A stretch of DNA of 33,333 nucleotides, taken from positions 1 to 33,333 of the forward strand of contig JAILIQ010000132.1 of NCBI GenBank assembly GCA_024695205.1, given 5' to 3'. The stretch comes from Lachnospiraceae bacterium. Its GTDB lineage: Bacteria > Bacillota > Clostridia > Lachnospirales > Lachnospiraceae. The position numbers and the translations under genes were made by a program. Of the stretch, positions 7,404 to 14,134 are shown piece by piece (within the stretch, counting starts at the first letter, position 1; every line of letters begins with the position of its first letter). The notes under the pieces were generated by a model. That model did no database searches, was not told where the DNA came from, and saw only the letters and a list, made by a program, of their open reading frames with translations.

Positions 7404-8387
7404 CTACTCAAATCTTCCGGGGCGGGGACGGTTAACCTGTATGATATGACTCTCCTCAAGGTTGCGAAGCAGTAAAAGTCTCGCTTCGCCCGCTTTCTCA
7501 GGCTTCAGCATAAAATAGCTGTAGGTTTCGATCAACGAGAACAGATTCGCTGTGCGTCCTTCGATCTTAAAATTATTGATCCCGCGGGGAAGATAATCAT
7601 CCCAGATCGATTCTACCGGCACAAATGTAGGATAATTCTTGATACGGTAGATCCCGCCATGATCGCCGTACTCACAGTACCACGGTTCGATAGGCTTCTG
7701 TTTGTCGGGCGGAAGCTTGCGGTTCTCAAGCACGATCCTTCCGTCACGCGCCATATTCCTGTAATGTTCCCCACGTCTCGGACAATTGGGCAGGCACAGA
7801 CAGTTTATCAGTATCTCGAGCATTTCCGGTTTATTCAGTCTGTCTATGATGTCCCATTTGTTATTCAGATTGTAATCAAGAACAACGTACTTATAATCCT
7901 TCTCCATTTCTTCGTTGATCTCGTCAACATCCTTGATCTCCTTGCATGTTGAGCTGTTAAGCTTGTACGAAGGATATTTGTCCCTGATATACTGCTCAAG
8001 GATCGGTGAAAAGATCATGACCTCATTCATTCCGTTATCACCGACCTGCATGCAGAAATTGCAGTAAGGATCGTCAAGATCCTCTTCCGTGATAAGGGGG
8101 CTCGTAAATGTATATCTTACAGGTATCCCTGCATTGTTCAGAGCCTTTACGACTCCCTGTATATATTGTCTGTCACATTGATCGCTTGCGATAAACCTTC
8201 CTCCGTTCCACAATGCTACCGGGAAACATCCGAATACGGATCCGATCTCAACATTTTCCCTGAAAAATTCGGGATGGGTCTTTAAAAGACTTATCCAGAA
8301 CATATTCAGGGGATAATTCTGTCTGAGTCCCGGTAAATGAAATCTCACGGGAAGATTGCTGTTTACGTTGTTACTGTTCTCTGACAC
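7404..8387 (-). CDS. U32-like iron-sulfur-type TIM-barrel protein, paralog A
   Basis: A 327-residue paralog of the next gene (motifs in that entry). Its own cysteines are in YCNFC, CLCLPNCPRRGEHY and WYCEYG, so the cluster-type set is kept and somewhat extended. The C-terminal INNFKIEGR is the closer of the two to U32 family proteins. The start is chosen as the GTG at 8387 because GGAGG lies seven bases upstream, inside what would be the N-terminus of a slightly longer ATG-initiated version (8408), which lacks a ribosome binding site. It begins 29 bp after the GH43 stop, so it is in the same transcript. U32 relatives act in peptide cleavage, tRNA hydroxylation and anaerobic ubiquinone hydroxylation; none of these can be assigned here. 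Confidence 0.62.
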   Translation of the reverse strand: MSENSNNVNSNLPVRFHLPGLRQNYPLNMFWISLLKTHPEFFRENVEIGSVFGCFPVALWNGGRFIASDQCDRQYIQGVVKALNNAGIPVRYTFTSPLITEEDLDDPYCNFCMQVGDNGMNEVMIFSPILEQYIRDKYPSYKLNSSTCKEIKDVDEINEEMEKDYKYVVLDYNLNNKWDIIDRLNKPEMLEILINCLCLPNCPRRGEHYRNMARDGRIVLENRKLPPDKQKPIEPWYCEYGDHGGIYRIKNYPTFVPVESIWDDYLPRGINNFKIEGRTANLFSLIETYSYFMLKPEKAGEARLLLLRNLEESHIIQVNRPRPGRFE

Positions 8388-8416
8388 TTTATTTCCTCCA
8401 TATTTCACGCATTTTC

Positions 8417-10006
8417 TTATACTTCTTTTTTCTCAGGTATCAGCTGATTGTATGAAAATGTTTTAAAGCATGCGTACTCAGGCTGTTCCCTGTCTTCGCT
8501 CAAATCCTTGGCAAACATTCCGACCGTACATCCCACAAAACCACCGGCAACTTCGGTTGAAAGAGCTGATATGTCGATATTTTTGATCAGCGGTTTGATC
8601 TCCGGATCGGTACGCATCGCAACACTTGCAGTCAGTCCGGTAACGCATAAGAGTAACACTACATAAGTAGAATTAAATCTCTCCGCGATCAGAAGTTCTT
8701 CGACTCCGCCTGTTGCACGCATAACATAGCAGATACCGTTTGATACCTCGATCCTGAGATGATATCTCTCGTTCTGGAACAGCATAAGTCCCGCCGATGC
8801 TCCGGTGTAGAGGTTTTCCGCACTGAGTATCACGCTGGCTTCGAACGAGTGGCTGTCCTGTCTGATCGAAAGGTATGATATCTTCTTTTTATCGGCAATA
8901 GGACCTTTTTCACATTTAAGGAAAAGCCCTCTGCCCGGCTTGAACATGTACATATCGGGATCGGGATTACGAAGTGCCATAAACTCCGAGCCAAGTTTAT
9001 TCATTGTCGTGAAGTCGTAATTCTTACCATATCCAGGCAGTGAATTCTGTGCATATACGGTTTCATACTCCGGCAGATCGATCACAAGCTCTTTGGTTAG
9101 AGTACCTATCCCTGCATTCACAAGGGGCCAGTCATTCTCCCAGACAACCCTTGCAAGGAATGTTTCTCGTCCCATCGTGGTAAATCCGTTAATGGACCTT
9201 ACCGCAAGCACGACCATATACCAGTCGCCTTTTGATGTCTTGAAAAGATCTCCGTGTCCTACGTAACGGATCGGATAGCGCTGACCCAGGTGTCTGTGTG
9301 TAAATATCGGATTAACAAAATCATTTTCATACGGTCCGAATACATTGCGGCTGCGCGCAACACAAACGGCATGCTCAGGACCGGTTCCGCCCTCTGCGTG
9401 AAGCAGATAATAATAATCTCCTATCTTGTACAAATGCGGACCTTCGGGCCAGTGGATACCCTTCATCGCACCGTTCCAGACATTGTATTTTTCTCCGACC
9501 AGTGTAAATGTCCTTATATCAAATTCCTGAATATATATATACCAGTCTCCGTCGTATTTGCATCCGTCGGGATTGGGATGTGTTCCGATGTAATAGCATT
9601 TTCCGTCATCATCGAAGAACAACGAAGGGTCTATTCCGTCCGCACCTTCTATGAAATGCGGTTCCGACCATTCTCCTGCAGGATCTGTTGCCGTTACGAC
9701 AAAATTACCGTTCGGAACACAGACATTGGTGCAGATCACGTAGAATACACCTTTGCTATATCTTATCGTAGGTGCAAAAAGTCCGCGGGATACTCCGGCA
9801 TGCTCAAGAGGAAGCGGAAGCTGGCTCTCTCTCGTCAGGACATTTCCGATCTGTTCCCAATGCGCAAGATCCTTACTGTGCATGATCGGCAGTCCGGGAA
9901 AATATGAAAATGAAGAATTTACCAGATAAAAATCATCTCCCACCGCGCATATCGACGGATCCGGATAAAAACCGGGAAGTATTGGGTTTTTTGCGATAAC
10001 GGTCAT
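8417..10006 (-). CDS. Glycoside hydrolase family 43, beta-xylosidase/arabinofuranosidase
   Basis: A 529-residue enzyme. A five-bladed GH43 propeller (about residues 5-315) is followed by a beta-sandwich C-terminal domain (about 330-520) as in GH43 beta-xylosidases. The opening motif NPILPGFYPDPS places the general base at Asp16; the pKa modulator is Asp126 (in DGIDPSLF) and the acid Glu188 (in WPEGPHLYK). The LVNSSFSYFPG stretch resembles GH43 subfamily 12 and relatives, but the subfamily is not certain. There is no signal peptide, so it should act on imported oligosaccharides in the cytoplasm, releasing xylose or arabinose. The ATG at 10006 has GGAGG; an ATG at 10039 does not. It has its own promoter (10047-10075) and leads an operon with two U32-like genes and probably metA. 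Confidence 0.93.
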   Translation of the reverse strand: MTVIAKNPILPGFYPDPSICAVGDDFYLVNSSFSYFPGLPIMHSKDLAHWEQIGNVLTRESQLPLPLEHAGVSRGLFAPTIRYSKGVFYVICTNVCVPNGNFVVTATDPAGEWSEPHFIEGADGIDPSLFFDDDGKCYYIGTHPNPDGCKYDGDWYIYIQEFDIRTFTLVGEKYNVWNGAMKGIHWPEGPHLYKIGDYYYLLHAEGGTGPEHAVCVARSRNVFGPYENDFVNPIFTHRHLGQRYPIRYVGHGDLFKTSKGDWYMVVLAVRSINGFTTMGRETFLARVVWENDWPLVNAGIGTLTKELVIDLPEYETVYAQNSLPGYGKNYDFTTMNKLGSEFMALRNPDPDMYMFKPGRGLFLKCEKGPIADKKKISYLSIRQDSHSFEASVILSAENLYTGASAGLMLFQNERYHLRIEVSNGICYVMRATGGVEELLIAERFNSTYVVLLLCVTGLTASVAMRTDPEIKPLIKNIDISALSTEVAGGFVGCTVGMFAKDLSEDREQPEYACFKTFSYNQLIPEKKEV

Positions 10007-10046
10007 AAATGCCTCCAAAAAAATATATTGCTGTATCAATAAAAGA

Positions 10047-10075
10047 ATTATAAATGCTTTCAGAGTATAAGTAAA
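10047..10075 (-). promoter_or_regulatory. Promoter of the GH43 operon
   Basis: On the minus strand: -35 TTTACT (10075-10070, four of six matches), a 17-bp spacer and -10 TATAAT (10052-10047, perfect). The leader to the ATG at 10006 is short (about 35 nt). It lies downstream of the solute-binding-protein terminator, so GH43 is transcribed separately from the importer. Confidence 0.7.
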
Positions 10076-10156
10076 GCGGTCTTTCTTTGTATTTTCCGTT
10101 TATTTCTTAAGTAGTCTTACCTGCCGGATATCCTTAGGGGATTTCTCCTGGCATAG

Positions 10157-10192
10157 AAAACGGATGGTGCCCGGAAAACACCATCCGCTTTT
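10157..10192 (-). terminator. Rho-independent terminator after the solute-binding protein gene
   Basis: Perfect 9-bp stem CGGATGGTG (10161-10169) and CACCATCCG (10179-10187) with a 9-nt loop, flanked by AAAA and TTTT. On the minus strand the stem is followed by TTTTCT. It lies about 75 bp beyond the stop at 10262 and separates the importer from the GH43 operon. A smaller hairpin, TACAGA-ATTA-TCTGTA (10217-10232), precedes it. Confidence 0.8.
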
Positions 10193-10261
10193 ATTGATTT
10201 ACTATAGAAGACGATATACAGAATTATCTGTACCTCTTCCTAAGGAAAAAGCAATTATAAA

Positions 10262-11779
10262 TTACTTGTTAGCTGCATCAACATATGACTTCCAAGTATC
10301 ACGGATTGCTTCCTGAGCTGCTGCAACGTCAGCGTTAGGTCCGATACCCCACTGGAAATCGGGTCCAAGGTTAAGATCCGGAATAAGTCCGTGGTAAGCA
10401 ACTGTACCATGAGCAGCCTCAACCATCATAGGAACGGTCTCGTTCTTTGCTCTGTCATCGAAGTTACCATTCAGCTGTGCGTCAACAAGTACAGAGTTGT
10501 AATCCTCGAAACCGGGAACGGGCTCTGTGTAAAGGTTCCAAGCAAATGCAAGCTTGCCGGCCTTCATCTTGTCATAGTTTGAAGGAATAGCTACAGGGTT
10601 GTTAGACCAAACGTTAACAAGCTTACCCTGGGGTCCCTTCGGGAACATTACGAAGCCGATGTTACCAGCCATAGGTGCAAGGAAGTTGTTAGCGCCCATT
10701 GCTGCGTACTCATCTTCTACCATGAATCCAACTACACCACTAAGGAACTCTTCCTTGTAGTAATCCCACTGAACACCCTCAGGATCATGCTGATCGTACT
10801 TGTTGTACATATCAACTGCCCAGTTAAGAGCTTCTGTGGTCTGAGCGCTCTCAAGGTTGTAGAAGTATCCGTTGTTATCTTTGCCGATGTATGAACCATT
10901 GTTCGAGAAGATAGCTGCTGTGGTCATAACACCTTCGTTAACGGTAAGACCATAAACATCATCGACACCGTCTGAATCGGTATCTCTCTGAACCTTGCCC
11001 ATGTACTCATCGAACTTAGCCCATGTCCACTGATCATTCTTCTGAAGATCATAGATCTCGTTGGGATCGATACCAGCGTTCTTAAGAACTGTGGTATTGA
11101 AGTAAACACCTGTACGAGGCTCTGAAGCGCCTGCATACATACAATAGATAGCACCCTTCTTGCTGTACTGCTCATGAAGCAGGTTCTTCTGGAACTTGTC
11201 TTCGCTGAAGTCAAGTGCGGAAAGGGTTGAAAGGTCGAACATAAGTCCGTTGTTCATAGCTGATGTAACAGCAGGGTCATCACGAAGTGTGAATACGTAG
11301 TTGTTGCCATCATCCGGAATAGAAGCGTAATCAACGAAGTCCTGAGGAACTGTTCCCCAGTCGCCGATTGTGGTGCTCTCGATGGTGAAGTTGTACTCAG
11401 CCATGATCTCATCCCAGTAAGCATACTGAGCGGTATCGTAAGCGGTAAGGTTCTCTGTCTTTCTTCCGCTTGACCACCAGTCACGAACTACGATGTGCAT
11501 TCCACCGAGGTCGATCTTGTTGCCAAACTGGTCTACATAGATTCCGTCATCGTTAAGCTCGCAGTAGAACTCATCTGCGGGAACGTTCTTAACTTCCTTT
11601 GTAGGCTCAGGTGTTGTCTCAGTCTTTGTTTCCCCCTTGTTTTCCTCAGCCTTGGTAGGAGCTGCGGTAGGATCTGCGGGCTTATCTGCGCCAGAATCCT
11701 TAGTACAGCCGGCTGCGGTTACTGCCATAGCGGTTGCCATGAAAGCAGCAAAAATTCTTTGCAAATTTCTTTTTTTCAT
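10262..11779 (-). CDS. Carbohydrate ABC transporter solute-binding lipoprotein
   Basis: A 505-residue lipoprotein. The N-terminus has a basic start (MKKR), a hydrophobic stretch and a lipobox AVTAAGC with Cys25 as the lipidated residue, then a Thr/Pro/Lys/Glu-rich linker (about 30-65) and a family-1 type sugar-binding domain with DTDSDGVDDVYGLT, the Asp-rich loop often seen in these proteins. It should capture oligosaccharides outside the membrane for the permease pair encoded just upstream (14095-12094). The ATG at 11779 follows AAGGAGG. Codon use is more biased than in the neighbours, fitting high expression. It has its own extended -10 promoter with a 160-nt leader and its own terminator, so it can be made in excess over the permeases. 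The substrate is not determinable. Confidence 0.94.
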   Translation of the reverse strand: MKKRNLQRIFAAFMATAMAVTAAGCTKDSGADKPADPTAAPTKAEENKGETKTETTPEPTKEVKNVPADEFYCELNDDGIYVDQFGNKIDLGGMHIVVRDWWSSGRKTENLTAYDTAQYAYWDEIMAEYNFTIESTTIGDWGTVPQDFVDYASIPDDGNNYVFTLRDDPAVTSAMNNGLMFDLSTLSALDFSEDKFQKNLLHEQYSKKGAIYCMYAGASEPRTGVYFNTTVLKNAGIDPNEIYDLQKNDQWTWAKFDEYMGKVQRDTDSDGVDDVYGLTVNEGVMTTAAIFSNNGSYIGKDNNGYFYNLESAQTTEALNWAVDMYNKYDQHDPEGVQWDYYKEEFLSGVVGFMVEDEYAAMGANNFLAPMAGNIGFVMFPKGPQGKLVNVWSNNPVAIPSNYDKMKAGKLAFAWNLYTEPVPGFEDYNSVLVDAQLNGNFDDRAKNETVPMMVEAAHGTVAYHGLIPDLNLGPDFQWGIGPNADVAAAQEAIRDTWKSYVDAANK

Positions 11780-11930
11780 TTCTTCCTCCTTGTAAATTGA
11801 ATCGGCAAATGCCAATTTATTTAAATTGCGCGTACCGTACGGCCAAAAGTACATTCCGGGAGTCGCAGACGGTGTTGCAATTTAGATACATTTTTTTGAA
11901 TGGATCAGGAGTTTTGTAACTTAAAAAACA

Positions 11931-11967
11931 TCACATGTTGGATTATAGCATATCATTTTTCACATGT
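11931..11967. promoter_or_regulatory. Paired TCACATGT sites at the solute-binding protein promoter
   Basis: TCACATGT occurs exactly twice, at 11931-11938 and 11960-11967, 29 bp apart (close to three helical turns). One copy overlaps the predicted transcription start and the other overlaps the -35 box. Each contains the palindrome ACATGT. The left copy is also part of the inverted repeat AACAT-cac-ATGTT (11927-11939). The placement suggests an operator for a LacI- or AraC-type sugar regulator; no regulator gene is in the window. Confidence 0.42.
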
Positions 11968-11970
11968 CTA
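11942..11970 (-). promoter_or_regulatory. Extended -10 promoter of the solute-binding protein gene
   Basis: On the minus strand: -35 TAGACA (11970-11965, five of six), a 17-bp spacer and -10 TATAAT (11947-11942) preceded by TGC. The start codon is at 11779, so the leader is about 155 nt. Confidence 0.78.
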
Positions 11971-12093
11971 ATCATATTTAAACTTTTATATGCTGATATT
12001 TGCTATATTTCACAAAAATGAAATCTTTTTCCGGTTAATTTTCACATTTACGACAAAACATAAACCAAAAACCAACCGGCCGATGCAATTAGA

Positions 12094-13158
12094 TCACATC
12101 TTGATACCGGTACTTGCCAGACTTTCAACGAACTGTCTCTGTGCAAACAGATACAGCAGTATGATGGGCGTAACGATCATCAAGGTACCTGTTGAAAGTA
12201 TCTGGTTCGAACGTGCTACGGATACCGAAGCCTGCGATGCTCCGTTACCGGTCTGGTTACGTGCTACCTCTACACCAAGACTCGCAACGATCGTTGAAAG
12301 GCTTGTGCTGACAAGGGTAAGCTTGCTCAGGAACAGTCTTGAATAGAAACCGTCTGTCCACTGCCATACAAATGCAAACAGGAAGCACGATGTAATGATG
12401 GGCTTCGCCTGAGGAAGCATGATCCTGAAGAATGTCCTTAATGTGCCGCATCCGTCGATATATGCCGCCTCTTCAAGGTCTACGGGGATGTTACGGAAAT
12501 ACTGTCTTACCAGATAGATATAAAGTCCGTTTTTAAGTCCCATGCATCCAAGACTCATCAGATAATACGGAACTGCCGAACCACGAAGGTTAAGAGTATT
12601 GCCCGTAATGGCCTTGATGATCCCGAGTACGTCAAACATACTGAAGTGCAGGAACAATGAAGTCGAAACCGTCTGCGGCGGAACCATGATCAGCAGCATA
12701 ACGAAAGCAAACCACATGTTCTTGAGCGGGAACTTAAAACGTGCAAATCCGTATCCTACCAGCGTCGTCATAGCTACCTGAATGAGCGCTATGGACAGGG
12801 AAACAATAAGTGAATTAACGATACCCTTGCTGTAATTCATGATCTTGGCCGAAAGGATATAATTATCAACATTCGGATGGAGCGGTATCGAAATAACTAT
12901 GGGATTATACAGGTCCTGCTCTGTCATGAAGCTGACAGAGATCTTGTTAAGAACGGGCTGAAGGATCAGGAATACCAGACCGAACAGCAGGATTCCTCTT
13001 ACGATGCTTATAAATACCGAAAGCACTTTTCTCCTGAGCAGATAACCATTGGTAAGCCGGTTTCTCTCCCAAAAGGTTCTCTCTACCACGGCGCCGTCTG
13101 AAGAAGCAGGGCTTACAGCAGTTATATTATTGTCTTTTTTTGCTTTATCTTTCGTCAC
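12094..13158 (-). CDS. Carbohydrate ABC transporter permease, LplC/MalG type (second pair)
   Basis: A 354-residue inner-membrane permease with six helices after a cytoplasmic N-terminal stretch of about 50 residues. The EAA loop reads EEAAYIDGCGTL with a MLPQAKP ending, the site that docks the ATPase. It pairs with the permease upstream. The start is the GTG at 13158, inside the end of the previous gene (14-bp overlap), with GGTGG upstream; this indicates translational coupling. No ATPase is encoded in the locus, so an MsmX-like shared ATPase is assumed. The C-terminus ends LASTGIKM, typical of this subfamily. The binding-protein gene follows after 314 bp. Confidence 0.93.
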   Translation of the reverse strand: MTKDKAKKDNNITAVSPASSDGAVVERTFWERNRLTNGYLLRRKVLSVFISIVRGILLFGLVFLILQPVLNKISVSFMTEQDLYNPIVISIPLHPNVDNYILSAKIMNYSKGIVNSLIVSLSIALIQVAMTTLVGYGFARFKFPLKNMWFAFVMLLIMVPPQTVSTSLFLHFSMFDVLGIIKAITGNTLNLRGSAVPYYLMSLGCMGLKNGLYIYLVRQYFRNIPVDLEEAAYIDGCGTLRTFFRIMLPQAKPIITSCFLFAFVWQWTDGFYSRLFLSKLTLVSTSLSTIVASLGVEVARNQTGNGASQASVSVARSNQILSTGTLMIVTPIILLYLFAQRQFVESLASTGIKM

Positions 13159-14095
13159 TGTAGTACACCACCTTTGAGATTAAGAATGAAGTTATACCGA
13201 TAAATGCCATTATCACTATGAAGTATATCCAGGCCATCGCCGATGCCGGCCCGTATGACTGTTTGCTGACCATAACAGTCTGGATCTTGTCGATAACCTG
13301 ATTATCGGAACGCATACAGAAATCAACTACCGTATATACCCAGTTAACCAGGAACAGCGAGCTTACCATCGGGAAGGTAACCTTCCAGAGGCTCTCCCAT
13401 GCGGTACATCCGTCGATACTTGCGGCTTCGTACAAGCTTGAAGATATCGTCTGCAAACCTGACAGGAAGATTATGATCTGGATACCGGAGGCCATCGCCA
13501 CATCATAGATATTGTCGATGACTTCGAAGACCGTTTCATAAGCTCTTACGCCGACTCCCGCAGTTCTGAGTATGGTCTCTAAGGCAGCCGTAACACTTAT
13601 TCCCTGAGTCGTGGTCTCAACTGTCTGCTCAAGAACCTGCATGTACTGGTTGTTCGACTCAAGACCGAGCATAACACCCGATGAAAGAATTACGGGAAGG
13701 AAGAATATGGTTCTTACAAGTGCCCTGCCCTTGAATTCCTGATTCAGGATCAGCGAAACAAAGAAGCTGAATACGATTATCGCAAATGTATATATCAGCA
13801 TTCGCGTCAGCTCCTCGGTCAGGAGCCTTAAGTATTCGGGATCCGTTCTCAGAGCGAACCTGTAATTCTCGATTCCGATCGGACTATATGATACATTTCC
13901 GCTGCTTAGGATAACATCGCAGAAGCTCATATAAAGCGAATGGAACAGGGGCTTGACCATGAATGCCAAGAAACCGATAATGAACGGAAGGATAAACAGA
14001 TATCCGGATATCGCCTTGCTCTTCGCAAGACCGTCCATCTTGCCTCTCTTACGCTTTTTCGGTTTTACTTCTGCCGTACTTACCTGATTTTTCAT
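13145..14095 (-). CDS. Carbohydrate ABC transporter permease, LplB/MalF type (second pair)
   Basis: A 316-residue six-helix permease with a basic N-terminus (KPKKRKRGK). The EAA loop is LYEAASIDGCTAWESLWKV. Between helices 3 and 4 (about residues 165-210) there is an inserted soluble segment with QGISVTAALETILR, longer than in many LplB proteins and likely outside the membrane, where it could contact the binding protein. Start ATG at 14095; the ribosome binding site (AAAGGG) is moderate. It follows the DUF5696 gene by 39 bp and overlaps the next permease by 14 bp. Confidence 0.92.
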   Translation of the reverse strand: MKNQVSTAEVKPKKRKRGKMDGLAKSKAISGYLFILPFIIGFLAFMVKPLFHSLYMSFCDVILSSGNVSYSPIGIENYRFALRTDPEYLRLLTEELTRMLIYTFAIIVFSFFVSLILNQEFKGRALVRTIFFLPVILSSGVMLGLESNNQYMQVLEQTVETTTQGISVTAALETILRTAGVGVRAYETVFEVIDNIYDVAMASGIQIIIFLSGLQTISSSLYEAASIDGCTAWESLWKVTFPMVSSLFLVNWVYTVVDFCMRSDNQVIDKIQTVMVSKQSYGPASAMAWIYFIVIMAFIGITSFLISKVVYYSDER

Positions 14096-14134
14096 ATCAA
14101 ATACTGCCCTTTCTTTTGAGCTATTTATTACTGT

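Larger units (their letters stand above)
11780..12093. other. 314-bp intergenic control region before the solute-binding protein gene
   Basis: No gene seen. It holds the promoter at 11942-11970, TCACATGT repeats around it and a leader of about 155 nt with small palindromes: AACAT-cac-ATGTT (11927-11939) and GGCAAATGCC (11804-11813). Toward the permease stop there is a long-range CCGGTT/AACCGG pairing (about 12036-12085) without a U-run, at most a weak terminator. Confidence 0.55.

Noticed and set aside
7352-7459. Longer N-terminus for the second U32-like protein
   Set aside because: It would overlap the preceding gene and has no ribosome binding site, while the ATG at 7351 has AAGGAGA and aligns with the paralog's HLPG start.
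12036-12085. Terminator after the second permease pair
   Set aside because: CCGGTT/AACCGG pairing needs a loop of about 38 nt and no U-run follows, so it was not called.
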